From: Arabidopsis thaliana | Taxonomy: Eukaryota; Streptophyta; Magnoliopsida; Brassicales; Brassicaceae | Direction: 5' to 3' | Length of the DNA stretch: 64,000 nt | Assembly (NCBI RefSeq): GCF_000001735.4 | Contig: NC_003074.8 | Location: 20,963,261 to 21,027,260, forward strand | In this document: positions 44,941-56,932 of the stretch, one piece after another | How positions within the stretch are numbered: the first letter of the stretch is position 1 | Layout of the letters: each line of letters begins with the position of its first letter | Position numbers and translations under genes: made by a program | The notes under the pieces: model-generated | The model's database searches: none | Told to the model about the DNA's origin: nothing | Seen by the model: only the letters and a program-made list of their open reading frames with translations

Positions 44941-45073
44941 GTTTTACAGATACAAGTTATGTAGTACGATATTTTTATGTGTTTATAGGACATGGTTAGG
45001 TCCTTGTTCCCTCAAGAGTACTCGACGAAGTTTATTATTGTTTCATGCGGAATTTGATTCCTTGCTATAGACA

Positions 45074-45390
45074 ATGGAATACATGATCTATATTGACGAT
45101 ACTTCTGGCGCTTTTGCTTCCGACTGTTCAGATCTGATTTTTATCATTGACAATCAAGAAGATTGGCCGACATTCGCAGCGGAATTGGCATCCTATCGCT
45201 CCTTAGTTTGTTTTTTCCTTCTTTTCGTATTAGATTTCTTCTTCGTAGTTCTAATACTCGAGCAGATTGTTTAGCTAAGAAAGTTCGGACTCGTAATAGC
45301 TTTTTCTCCCATGCAAACACATCGGTTCTTGAATGGCTCTCTCTAGCGGAGAGTGTCTTTCCGATAACTAATATAATTGATGTTAGATGA
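45074..45390 (+). pseudogene. Retroelement/RNase H-like domain relic
   Basis: One frame reads ASDCSDLIFIIDNQEDWPTF then AAELASYRSLVCFF; the sequence then continues in another frame as FPSFRIRFLLRSSNTRADCL and AKKVRTR. This matches the end of plant RNase H-like domains linked to LINE-type reverse transcriptases, where an acidic core residue precedes a Trp-Pro block and the RxxNxxAD-LAK motif closes the fold. The N-terminal catalytic part is missing and there is a frameshift near 45215. A dead fragment. Confidence 0.65.
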
Positions 45391-46282
45391 AAAAAAAAAA
45401 GGTTGTGTAACTTGTGTTTATGAATTGATTTCACTTTCACGTGACCAAAGTAAAACTATTACTTGAAAATTACTAACTGAAATGGAATTCATGTCTATGT
45501 TTTCTAAAAGACACAAAAAAAATGTCTATGTTTTTTTTCTATTTACTGATAATAATGCTATACAACACTAATAAGAGGTATTGATTATTATTATTATTAG
45601 ACGTTTTAAACTTTTTGACGTTTAACTATGGCAAAAAAACACAGTAGAACCCATAAATATATTTATCAACATACATTAGTGTCGAGTACAATAATTAAAA
45701 ATAAAATAAAGCGAATATTAATTATGGTAAGGATTAAGAAACGAATGGGAGGTGAGGGGTCCACGTGTGCAAGTGGGAAGAAAGCAGCAGTGTGGTCTCA
45801 CTATCACTCTCCTAATAAAAAAAAAATGCAAAAAACAAGTCTTCATTAAAATGTAGGGTCTTTGATCTCCAAATATTAGTGATTAATGCTTAATTAACGT
45901 CTGATTTACGGCGGATTTATAAATGATAAGAGAAAACAAAGCGTTGATCATATGATTTAATGTTTTAAAAAGTCAAAATACCAATTTTATTTTTACGACA
46001 TGAGAAAAAAAGTGTTATCAAAAAGCTAATTAGTCGGCTTACAAGAAGATATGATAATCAACGATTAAAAGCATCTTTTGATCGAAGAAGATCTTCAAAA
46101 GTCAAGTCACGTGTATACGTAGACGTAGACCCTCGCTCTTTCCACTTCTCCTGACCAATTCATCAATTTTCACTTTTGTCTCTTTGTCGAATAATTATTT
46201 TTTCAGAGTATTACCAAAACAAATCTTATCCCCCATATATTTTCTCTTACCATTATATTACATGTTTCAACTTTAAATTTTG

Positions 46283-46447
46283 AAATTATTATTTTATTTC
46301 AAAAAATATTGATTTTATGAAAGTAGATATTTTGAGATGCTTCTAATTACATAACCTATACAATTTAAAATAATTATTCTTATTTCAAAAATATTGATTT
46401 TAAGATTTTTTTAAAAAAACATATATTTTCAGATGCTTCTAAATACA
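46283..46447. repeat. Diverged ~80-bp tandem duplication
   Basis: Unit 1 (~46283-46351) and unit 2 (~46368-46447) share a TATTTCAAAAA-ATATTGATTTTA block and a GATGCTTCTAA-TACAT end, with indels in between. Confidence 0.55.
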
Positions 46448-47712
46448 TTGGACCAACTTTAACTTTTTCATATTTTTATTTTGGTAAAGACCAACTTTTT
46501 GATATATCACTCAAGAATTTCTGCTGTATTGGACTAATCTTTCTGAAGTTTGAGATGCATCATTTTAGTTGCAGGAGACTCAAACTCGAATCCTTTTCAT
46601 TCTTCTCGTATAGCTGGTACTTTCTTATATTTTTGTAAGAAAAAAAAAAAAGATAAGACAAATTTAAGTGTAAATAAAAGTTGCAATAAAATAAACAAAT
46701 ATTATACGTGTTAGAATCAGGATGATCAGTAAGCACGTGGGTTGACTTCAAAGTAAACGGATTCAAACGACTTTTTCTTCCTTGTAGAAAAAAGAGGTTT
46801 TATTTTTTAACTTCTTTTTTGCCATGTAATTCGTGTATATCAAGACAAAATGTTACTAGAAACTAATGTCCACATTCAACGTACGTAGAAATGCAAATAT
46901 TTCTAGAAATAATTAGACAGTTGCAGAAACTTTTAGAACAAAGTTGATTTTTTAAGAAGTAACATCGTACTTGTATATTATCAAAAATCATAATATCGTA
47001 TATTAATATATACGCGATGATTGTGACGAATGGAAAATCTAGAGCTGTTGATACGGGCTCATTCTTACATATCTTTATCATTGGAAAAATAGCCAAAAAG
47101 AAAACCCATGTCAAGTAAGTTCTACGTCGAACCTGTATATATTCTTCTATACGTCTTGAGAGTTATATTAAGTTCTTTTTATAAATAAGAAAATTCGCAT
47201 AACTCCTTAAATTTCAATTTTATTATAAAAGAATATGGTCCACCAAAAAATTCAAATCACATTTTATAGTTTTCTCAGATTTCTTTGGCAATTAGATAGG
47301 AGAGACGCCAATGGTAGACGGACAAATGCGTTATGAAGATGTGACAATTTATCGATGAAAGCATTATCATGTTTTAACCAAAAAAAAAAAAAAGAGGTAT
47401 CATGTTGGGCCAATGCAAGCATGTCGAGTATCAAAAACCTATGAAAGAGTCAAAATTCTGGGTCCAACTTTGATGTTAAAATTCATGTTCGTTTTGATAT
47501 CTGTAACTGTTATTATCAGTCCACAATATCAATTGCACTTCAATATATTTTTTCCTAAAATTGTTTTGGTGATTATGAGATGAGATTTCTCCTAAAATTG
47601 AAGACCGTAGTTTGAATATTTTTTCACTACGACTTTTAATCCTATAAAAAAAATAAAAAAAATTATGATTCGATCATCAAAATCGTGTCACATACTTTAG
47701 TCTCGAGAAGTC

Positions 47713-47802
47713 AGCCCATTATACAACTAAATGGGCTTTCTAGGTCCATTAAGTCTCACTGCTTCCCCAAATCTGAGAAAAATATCTTCCTTGGAACCCT
47801 AA
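47713..47802. promoter_or_regulatory. Site II pair and telo-box upstream of the RSRC2-like gene
   Basis: AGCCCA at 47713-47718 and TGGGCT at 47732-47737 form an inverted site II pair (TCP-factor type). AACCCTAA at 47795-47802 is a telo-box. This combination marks translation- and RNA-processing genes in Arabidopsis. Confidence 0.6.
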
Positions 47803-48093
47803 CTTTATTTCCCCAGGATAGAGATAGGGACAGAGATAAACTACACTGACAATAAATCGAAGATTGTCAAATGTGTCGGAATCCTTGATCAACACACGAA
47901 TTTTCTCGATTATCGATTCGATCTTCTAATCTTGCAATTTTGCTGGAAAGTTATCTTCGTGTCTCAAAACTCCACCAGTGATCGGTGAGCAAACATCATT
48001 TCAATTCTGGTTCCCTTCATATCTATGTTGCTCAATTGATACGATTATAAAACAGTTTGTGTTGATTTCATTTTTTTTCAGGTATCAAGCTCC

Positions 48094-50004
48094 ATGGACA
48101 CCGAACTGAATTCTCCTCCGCATGATGATGGTGGTGATACCACTACCGCTTTTCGAAAGCCTTCCAATGACGGGACTAGCAGAAAATATCGCCGTCGAGC
48201 TTTAGCTGACGATGGCTCATCTTCATCTGATGGTTAGTCTCATATCTCGAAATTTTCATTAGCTTAATTATTATATAGACTGTAACATTAGCTTAGTTGA
48301 TTGGTTATAGCATTTTAAGTGATGGGTCTTAAGACCTGTTGGTTATATAGCATCTCCTCTTTTAGTTGTAGCCATAGCTTAAATTAGAACTGTTGGTTCT
48401 TGTTTTGTAGGAAGTCCTGAACGTAATCAGAGCCCTAATCCAAAGCATTCTAGGAAAGATTCTGAACCAGTTCATGTGAGGAAAGAGGATAGATGGGAAT
48501 CTGATCGCAGTCGTTATGGTAGAGGAGGTGTTGATTCACATAGACATGATAGGTACTCTAGGGATGATAATTACGGATATAAGCGTGATGAGTATAACAG
48601 ACATGGGAGGGATGCGCGTTCTACTAGCCGTGATTCAAGAGGTGGCAGACATTCTGACCGTAGAAGAGTGGAGACTGAATATAGCAGGTTAAGAAATGAC
48701 TCAGACAGAAGTTCCCATGATAAGTATAGCAACTCTGGACATAGAGTCAAAAGTAACGAGAAAGGTGAAGATTTGTCATCTGGTAGGAGACACTCAGACT
48801 CAAGAGTGGAGGATAATGAGAAAAGAGGTTCTCGCTGGGGTTTTGGTGACCGTCATTCCCGTGTTGAAAGAAAGGAACATGAGGACCCTGAGATTAGCAA
48901 GGAGAAGGAGGTTCATGTCAAATCTTCAAGAGACCGTTCTGATGGGAAATGTTTGGCTACAGAGGATCGAGATACTCATTCTAAGAAACTGAAGGGTTTC
49001 ATATCAGACAAGTTTACTACTGGCAATACTAATGGTAAGACTTTTGTTCTGTTCTTTACAAATGTTTTCTTTCTGTGTTATGTAGATCCTTGCTCTAAGT
49101 TATAGATGCTGCAGCAGAAGAGAAACAGACATCAATCTTAAAGCCTTCCCCCGGTGATGTTGATGCTGCAAAAGTTGCAGCTATGCAGGCTGCTGAATTA
49201 GGTAATACTGTTTTGATGCTATTCTAAATTGACTTGTCCTTGTTTTTGTATACTTATGATCTTGCCATCTGAAGATAGTTAATTGAAAGTCATGCTTTAT
49301 CTAGATAATATTGGTTCTATTGTAAATGCTTACAGAAAAGCCTACTCATGTCTGCCTTTTACCTAGTTCTTACCTTAACTGTTGTTTTGCTTCGATGAAT
49401 CCAGTGAATAAAAACCTTGTTGGAACGGGTTACCTGACAACAGATCAAAAGAAGAAGTTATTGTGGGGAAAAAAGAAAAGCACGGCTTCAGAAGAGGTAA
49501 TTCAACTGTTCGTGGATATGTAATATAAACCTTAAACTCAGAGTTTTTTAGTGATTCTTCTTTTGCTTATAATCCTCTGAAACAGTCTGCTCATCGTTGG
49601 GATAATGCGAGTGCGCTAATTGGTGACCCTGAACGGCAAGAAAAGTTCAACAAACTTATGGTAAATCTCATCCTTCCTTCTCTACGTACATGTTTTGCTT
49701 CTATTGATTGTTTTCCTACCTCTGTGACCATCATAATGTAGGGCATGATTCCAAAATTTTGCAAACTCTCACTTAGAATTTTGCATAGAGTTGGTTGTGT
49801 ATAAAGTAATACTAACACATTTTCAGAGTCTGAGGTTGCGTTGGTGCATCATTGTAGGGTGTGAAAGCGAAGGTAGTAAACCAAGAGCAAAACCTGGGCG
49901 AAGTCGAGGCCGAGAAGCAGAAAGAGTTGCAGATGGATCTAGAGAAGCAGTACACAGCAGGGTTAAGGAGGAGAGATGGACGAACAGTAGGGTTAGGTCT
50001 TTGA
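48094..50004 (+). CDS. RSRC2-like Arg/Asp-rich protein with SMAP domain (pre-mRNA splicing related)
   Basis: Exons 48094-48232, 48411-49034, 49106-49201, 49405-49496, 49586-49660 and 49858-50004 give 390 aa. Residues ~1-250 are disordered and rich in Arg, Asp and Ser (many RD/DR/SR pairs such as HDRYSRDDNYGYKRDEY), typical of spliceosome-associated proteins. The C-terminal ~110 residues carry a SMAP-type domain: LTTDQKKKLLWGKKK, RWDNASALIGDPERQEKFNKLMGVK, then a helical Glu/Lys stretch and the ending GRTVGLGL. Animal RSRC2 has the same layout. The role in splicing is by similarity and composition. Matches At3g56720. Upstream site II and telo-box motifs fit a housekeeping RNA gene. Confidence 0.87.
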
Positions 50005-50788
50005 ACCTCTTTGGTAAATTGTTCGCATACTCTTGTCTCCTTCTAAGCAATCTTTTAGCATCTTCTTTTTGTACTCTACTACTCTTGCTAAATCCCTTTA
50101 TTTCAGTTACCTCAATGTGTGTAAGAATTAAGTGCAGTAACCATGTTTTGAGACCACCCTAGTTTGGTTTTTGATTCCGACCTGAAGAGAGAGACGTAGA
50201 ATTGTTGTCGAATGAAATAGAATTCGTGGACTCTAAAGTGTTAAACTTATTAAGCTAAGCAAGATAAATTCAAAATGTGTCTTAAAGGATGAGGGTGGTC
50301 AAAGGTTCTACTAAAGAGCGGCGAGGATCTTCTCAATCTCTTCTTTTTTTTTTGAAATGGGCCATAAAGCCCATAAGTAAAGAAGGTGGTCCATCAATTA
50401 GTAACCTTGAGATTCGACATTCAAATTCTAAAAACGGTAGTGATATGAGTATTTTCAAAGCTGTCACAATTTGTGTTTACGTCTTTTTGTTTTTTTATCC
50501 TACATAAGTAAACTTTCTATTCATTATGAACATCCGAAACGAAACACTTTTTCAGGATCCATCATAACCCCTACATGTTGCATACTTGCATATGGTTCCA
50601 ATAAAACCCTAATATATCCTCCTATACTTTTCCCGCAGGTTAGTTCTTCTTATTTCACAATCAATATCTTTTGCCTTTTTGGTTATCTGCCCTGGTTATA
50701 TAATTCGTTCAACAAATTAATACGTTTTTTTTTTTTATATAAAACCAATAGCTTTGTAACCACCCCTCTCGATCAATCCGTCAAAACC
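50005..50788. other. RSRC2-like 3' UTR and promoter of the NYN-domain gene
   Basis: 3' UTR to ~50280. Promoter motifs follow: TGGGCC (50358-50363), AGCCCA (50368-50373) and the telo-box AAACCCTAA (50604-50612). An overlapping open frame 50471-50890 starts upstream of the likely ATG and is not used. Confidence 0.5.
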
Positions 50789-51650
50789 ATGTATAAGTCT
50801 AACTTCGCCGTCCATAGTAGGTCTGGCTTTGCTGGTAAGATCTCTCTTGAAGCGTTAGAGATCTGTTTGTTGTTTTGCCTCTTTCCATAACTGTCTATAT
50901 CTAGATTTGATGCTTTTACCTCTGCCCTTTTGTGGGATTTGAAACGGATGAATTCTGCAATTGAAAAAATCCCATGTAGATCTGTTCCAGTTCAGCTTAC
51001 TGATCTGTTTTTAGTAAAGCAATCAATTGTATTATTCGAGTTTTCAGTTTAGTAAAGTAAACTTAGTATGCGTTTTCCGTTTTGTACAGGTGGGAAAACA
51101 TTCGTCTTATGGGACGTCGAGGTTTGCCCTATCCCTGATGGTCTTGGTCCTCATGATGTTTTCAGTAACATAAAACGTGTCCTTATGGATAATGGTTATC
51201 GTGGTGATGTCTCAACTACACCTTATACCGATTTGACAAAATCAAATGGTGAGTTTAATGGTATTCCTGTCCGTCACCTATCCGCAGGTGAATTCCTTAC
51301 CCTTTCAATTAAACTCTCATTCTCCTTTAAACTTGTATGTCTTGTATCTTGATATGTTCTCATATATGTTTTCAGGAGATAGAGATGCGAGACTTGAGGT
51401 GTATATGATAGACTTATATTCTTGTGTTGTGAAGGAAGATGGACCATTAAATTTGATGCTATTTGTCGGCGACATCTCATCACGCAGCAAGGACTTCTTC
51501 AGGGTTTTTCGTTTGTTGCAATCTAGCTCATCAGACTCATCAGTACCGCTATCTTTAACCCAAGATGGGATTTGCAAGGCCCTGACATTTGGAGAAGAGG
51601 TTATCATCAGGGAATGTGGGGAGCGTCGGAAGGTTCCAAATTCTGACTAG
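50789..51650 (+). CDS. NYN-domain protein (putative endoribonuclease, MARF1-like)
   Basis: Exons 50789-50834, 51090-51287 and 51376-51650 give 172 aa. Start MYKSNFAVHSRSGFAGG is the first ATG that splices in frame. The core reads KTFVLWDVEVCPIPDGLGPH, where the WDxExCPxP block is the first acidic motif of the NYN/MARF1 nuclease family, and FVGDISSRSKDFFRVFRLLQ, where GDxSxRSxDF supplies the second. Family members cleave RNA with acidic residues and a metal ion. Plants have many short, single-domain copies like this one whose targets are unknown; older annotation calls them endonuclease or glycosyl hydrolase. The first acidic motif has Glu-Val-Cys rather than the usual Glu-Asn-Cys, so activity is uncertain. 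Matches At3g56730. Confidence 0.8.
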
Positions 51651-52370
51651 CTTTGTCTCCTCAAGCTTCTTCTTTCTGGACAAGTATGTTTGTATTGCTT
51701 TTTTTGCAAGGCTGTGTTGTCTTTTGAATTTCTTTGCATAAAACTAATAAATGTCTTCTTTCATCTTTCTTTTGTTCCTTCATGAACAAATAATACATCT
51801 CTCCCGTTTCAATCAAAACCGTTTATTTTTTTACGTACAGTCTGTTGAATTTAAAAGCTGTACATGTTTCAAAGTTCCAATTTCTATTACACCCGATTCT
51901 GTCACACATCTGCAGCTCACTGGTCATATAAAATAATTAATGAGTTAGGTCAATTTTGTGCACGATTTAGATGGAGACGAAGATAGGGAAAAAAATAACA
52001 GTAGGAAAATATAGGCCCATCTATTCTCCACCGTAAATAAAGATTAATTATTTCTCTCATTACTTACTACAAAACGCAATTAATTTGTGCTATAAGAAAT
52101 CTTCTGGACTATTCTCTCTTGCCTATTGCAACAATAATGATATGTTTTATGTTGCACAAAAAAATTAAAGATGTAATGATTTTTTATACAGTACTATTTC
52201 GTAATTGATGTTTGATTTCGAAGCAAAAAATTCTTGGAAACTTCCTTCTCATCAGAAAGAAGAAGATAAAAAGGTTGGTTGTTGTTGCATCGATCTCCAA
52301 ATCCAGATTGATTCGTCACGAAATCTGCTCACCGGTTGTTTCGTCGCCGTCCTCTGTTCACCCAACGAAG
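51651..52370. other. Spacer and leader of the UBAC2-like gene
   Basis: NYN-gene 3' UTR to ~51770, AT-rich middle, then a leader from ~52230 with overlapping out-of-frame ORFs that I do not support. Confidence 0.45.
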
Positions 52371-54623
52371 ATGAACGGCGGTCCCTCCGGTTTCCGTACG
52401 TATCGTCTTCCTCTCTAACGCTTGATCAGTTTCTTCTCTGCTCCTGATTTAAATGTCGATTTCTGAGTGATGAATTGTTGACTTTGCAGATAATGCTCCG
52501 GTAACGAAAGCCTTCGTTATTACGAGCGCTCTTTTCACTGTCTTCTTCGGGATCCAAGGTCGTTCTTCTAAGCTCGGTTTGTCTTACCAGGTATTTCGCA
52601 TTTGGTGTAGATTTCTGGGGATTTACTTTGGAAATTGCTGTATGAACCTAGAATTTGTTCGATTTTGATCTATTAGAACAATATGCAGTACTTAGTGTGC
52701 TGTTGCCTTACTGTTTTGAACAAACGTTGTTGGCACTCGGAATGATTCTCGTTTCGCTAATTATCATCATTTATGAGCTTCAACTTCGATTTTAGTCAGT
52801 CGTGTGATGCTGAATATTACATGATTTGATAAGGAGGGTTTAGACTCACTTGTCGAGTGTTAAGTAGTTCGATGGCTTGCATGTAATTATCTGTTTCTGT
52901 TACCTGAAAGATGTTTGATTCTAGCATCCTAGTTTATGATTCTAAGTTATTTCTACTTGTTATGTAAATCTGATATCTCATAATACTATTTCTCTATTTA
53001 ATCTTCTTCCAAACACGCTGCAGGACATTTTTGAGAAATTTCGGATATGGAAGTTAATCATGTCCACTTTTGCCTTCTCCTCCACACCAGAATTGATGTT
53101 CGGATTGTATTTGCTATACTACTTCCGAGTTTTTGAGAGACAGATTGGCTCAAATAAGTACTCGGTAACTGATGCTTGTAGCTCGACTCTCTTTGCTTCT
53201 TAGATATATTCTCATGTGTTTTATGTTTTTCTTGTTCACTTGGAAAACTGGTTTCTAGAAAGGTTTACTGGTGATGATTCTTTTTTTCGTTTTTTATATT
53301 TAAATTTCACTATTTTCTTTTACTTACAAAAGTTAAATCAAAGGGTGTTGTTCCTGCTGCAGGTTTTTATCTTGTTCTCAGGGACTGTATCTCTATTACT
53401 CGAGGTCATTTTGTTATCACTGCTTAAAGGTATCCATCATTCTATTTCAAGACAACCTCTTTAAAGCCTTTGATTTGGCTTATAAGTAGGATTTGCGTGG
53501 TGGTTGTTGGTTCACTTAAATTTGCTTCATTACCACTCCTACAAAAACTATGGAAAAAAATGCAAAAGGAAGGATTGTGGTTCTCTGATTATGATGTGGG
53601 AGCTGATGAGTTATGATTACATTACTGCGATGGTCTTAATTGGTTTCAGTATCCCTCCTATCTTTCTTTTTGTTCTAATATTCATGAAGATCTCTTACAA
53701 GATATTGTCCTGGTCATGAATTCGATTATGTGTTTCAGTTCATTGGTCTTTATTGTATATATTTATTGCAACTATATGTTGTTTGTTTGTTTCTCAGATA
53801 CCACAGCAAACTTACTAACCTCTGGACCATACGGCCTGATATTTGCTTCGTTTATACCCTTCTACTTGGACATTCCTGTTTCAACGAGGTTTCGCGTATT
53901 TGGTGTCAACTTCTCTGATAAGTCATTCATATATCTCGCAGGAGTGCAGGTAATTAAAACCATAGGTGTTTGTATGATCATTGTTGTTCGAGTAGTGAAT
54001 TCTTAGTATTGATAATCTTCTTTTTTTTCTTTTTTTTTTGCAGCTTCTACTATCTTCTTGGAAAAGATCCATCTTTCCTGGAATTTGCGGCATAATTGCG
54101 GGTTCCTTGTATCGTTTGAACATCCTTGGCATCCGCAAGGCAAAGGTTATCCACATCATTATTTATCTCTCTGTCAACTTGTTGGCTCCTTAGTTTTCAA
54201 TGTCACTAGAGTAACACTAAATTTGTCTGACCACATCACAGTTCCCTGAGTTTGTGGCTTCGTTCTTCTCGCGGCTTTCTTTTCCCTCTTTCGGTAACTC
54301 TCCTCCTCCAGCACCAAGCAGGAACATCGTTGGGACTATATCACCTAACACAGGGCGTCGAGCAGAGGTGAGTCATCCTTTTATTTTCTCAGTAACATCC
54401 GGTTTGCCTTTTTGCCAAACTCTTAGTGTCATCTAAAACGTTTCTTCGTTTACAGAGATCTCAGCCAGCTCCGTTGCCCTCAAGTGTGGAGCCATCTGAG
54501 GAAGCCATAACTACATTGGTATCAATGGGATTCGACAGAAACGCAGCGAGACAGGCGCTTGTGCACGCCAGGAATGATGTCAACGCCGCCACAAACATCC
54601 TTCTCGAAGCACAGTCCCACTAA
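52371..54623 (+). CDS. UBAC2A: UBAC2-like ER membrane protein with rhomboid-like and UBA domains
   Basis: Exons 52371-52395, 52490-52590, 53024-53164, 53363-53429, 53798-53949, 54044-54145, 54242-54367 and 54456-54623 give 293 aa with continuous phases. About five to six membrane segments lie in residues 10-190 ([88 protein letters not shown]), a rhomboid/derlin-like fold without a catalytic Ser-His pair that I can see. The C-terminal UBA domain (about 245-285; [36 protein letters not shown]) binds ubiquitin. Plant UBAC2 proteins are reported to work with PICC in delivering the callose synthase PMR4 during defence; mammalian UBAC2 acts in ERAD. Matches At3g56740. The first exon carries only eight codons. 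Confidence 0.9.
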
Positions 54624-55065
54624 CTTAAAAAAGGTTTTACTCTGAATGGGAAGAGGCAGAAACATTGTTAATTCCAGCTGATGTTTTCTTCTGCTGCTAT
54701 TGGACCGACTTTTGGAGCCAACATGATCACACCATGTATGATCCGGCCAAAGATCTGACCAAACTTCTCTCTTTATGTTCTTAGTTTAGGAAAAATTGTG
54801 TAGGTTATGTAGTACAGATTTGCGAGTTAAGGGAAACGCTCAGAAGCTTACATATTTGAAACTTCAAAAACTTCAAAAAACACAGATTTTACTACATCTG
54901 TTCTTACAAAACCCATTTACACAAGAGCCCTCTGGAAAGCCAATGAAAAACCTCTAAACTCTGCAACTCTGTTCTTGTTTTTACATACACTGATTTAGCA
55001 TTTGACTACAAGAACGTGGGAAATCATAAGACTAAATTATGAGACCTTGTAAAGACGCACAAACT
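54624..55065. other. Convergent gap, UBAC2-like and minus-strand GT-like genes
   Basis: 3' UTRs of the two convergent genes fill most of these 442 bases. Nothing else seen. Confidence 0.5.
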
Positions 55066-56932
55066 TTAGCTTGCTTCTTCTCTTCTTTCATCCATGGTGT
55101 ATACTGGTATTTCCCAGTTCTTATTCTTCTTAGGATCATCAGTTAAGGTGAGATCTGTTTCGTACTCTTTGAATGTTTTGAAGTATGTTTTGGCTCCCAT
55201 CATTACCAGTCTCTCCATCATGAATAACTGGTAATTATTCTCGATTATAGGATCCAGAATCTCGCTAAAGTTCGATGAGTAAGCCAGTTTGTACCTGCAG
55301 TATAAGCAAATCCGAAAACATTTCACAACAAGTCTATGTATATGTATAAGCTTGCACACCTAAATATGTAACCGAAACATCTAAAACTGATTCGACTAAG
55401 ACTTTCCGAGGACCTGATCAAGATTAACTTACCTGACCGCGAGAGGAGAGAAAAAACCAGGCTTCCTCTCATTAGAACCAATAAAAAGAGTCCTTCCTCT
55501 TGGGATCCGCTTCTCTATCCTGCGAAGGATAAACTCAGGGCGCGTATCTCTGTCTAGATGAGGAAACTGAATCCTTTCAACTCCAAATCTGTCTTTTCTG
55601 GTTTTCAGTTTGTCCCCACGACGAACGTGGATGGCATCATAATCACCAAGTTGTGCTTTTATCTATAACCACACCAAAACGTATTCAAGCTTAAAGGCTT
55701 CACTCAAGATGCAGAGTAAACATCAATTGGTCACTAAGCTTATTTTGCAAGAGATTTTTCACAAAAAGCCATCAATATCAATATCTTGCAGGATATGTAT
55801 ATTGGTTGAAGGAAGCATTTTCCATGATACCTTTTCTGCGGCGTTTCTCAATTTTGCAGCTGCCATATTAGGGAGAAATGAATAAGGAAGCATGACAGCG
55901 CTACGATTGCTTCTATCTTTGCACTCAACGAACCTACATCAATATTGCCAACAATCACAAATGAGTTAAAACGGATTATAATTAAGTTAAGTTACACAGA
56001 ATTTCATCAGCTTGATCATGATCTGATCTCAAAGATTCAATTGTGCCTAAGAAACCCAACGAAAAGAATAAAAGAAGTGATTACCATGCAAGAGGACTTG
56101 CGGTTCGGTTAATGATCAAGAGATTTGAGTAGTGACTCTCTTTAAGCCTATGCCGAGTGACTCCACTAACATGTGCAATCCCTCTTTCTCCCAACTTCAT
56201 ACTTGTGGATAGAACAATATGCCATGTCTTAGAGTCATCTAATATCACCGGTATCTTCTCAGATATGAGGTCAATGTCATACAATGAGTCCATTGCACAA
56301 GAGCTCCCAAGCCAACTAAGACATCCAAAAGCAACCCTTGTGTTAAGAGATTGACACTAAACATTCCCCCCAAGGTTGCAAACAAGTCAAGCGGATAACA
56401 GAACTCACCCTTCCTCTGTAGTTTTGTTATCAGATCGATTGAGTATACCTTTCTTATTATGTATTGGATTTATGCACATTCCAGAAGGCATTACAAAGGT
56501 CCTGCAACAAGAACATTGTTATGAAACTGATCATGTCAATTTGCCAATTTCATAGCGAAAGGTTCCATTTTGTCTTGTACAAAGCTCAGAGAGGAAATTC
56601 AGTTACCTGTTAAGAAACATGGCTTCTTCAAGTGCACACCTGAGGCTAGATTCTTGGTGACCCAAGCCAGCACAGGTCTCGCAGTTTTTGCCAGGACAAT
56701 CGATTCTGTTTCCCCAATACAAGTACTTCTCCGACAACGAATGCTGTCTCTTACCACGAGGAGACCACACGAAATAGTCGATTAGGGTTTGTTGATAAGG
56801 CAATCCCAATTTGCCGGTGGAGATCACCGAAGAGAAGAGGAGGAGGAATGAGAACACAACTATACAGAACAGAACAAGACGCTGAGATCCAGAAGTGGGT
56901 TTGGTCCTTTGAGCTTTGCTCATTGTCGCCAT
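55066..56932 (-). CDS. Type II membrane protein, O-fucosyltransferase-like
   Basis: Complement of 56607-56932, 56409-56501, 56085-56336, 55831-55933, 55433-55662 and 55066-55294; 410 aa. The start is MATMSKAQRTK; the second Met (56923) is equally possible. A basic N-terminus precedes one membrane anchor (about 19-39, LVLFCIVVFSFLLLFSSVIS), so the body is probably in the Golgi lumen. A Cys-rich patch (CPGKNCETCAGLGHQESSLRCA) follows. Near residue 270 is DAIHVRRGDKL, which resembles the HxRRGDK donor-binding motif of O-fucosyltransferase/GT65-type enzymes, and near 318 LFIGSNERKPGFFSPL resembles their later conserved block (T/SD-E---). The acceptor is unknown and activity is unproven. Corresponds to At3g56750, unannotated as I recall. 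Divergent neighbour: CRK7 sits on the same strand upstream. Confidence 0.78.

Larger units (their letters stand above)
44249..45073. other. SIB1 promoter region and spacer
   Basis: Leader and TATA-like ATTATATATATAA at ~44327-44340, a GC-richer block 44370-44700 including TGACGTCA, then AT-rich sequence with a perfect tandem duplication (44867-44940). Confidence 0.55.
45391..48093. other. 2.7-kb AT-rich stretch ending in the RSRC2-like promoter/leader
   Basis: No gene recognised from 45391 to ~47690. It includes a diverged tandem duplication (46283-46447). From 47700 there are promoter elements, and a spliced leader appears to run from ~47880 to 48080 (T-rich tract ending TTTTTTCAG). Confidence 0.5.

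Noticed and set aside
45628-45849. 73-aa Lys-rich open frame
   Set aside because: Composition reflects AT-rich DNA; no homology or context.
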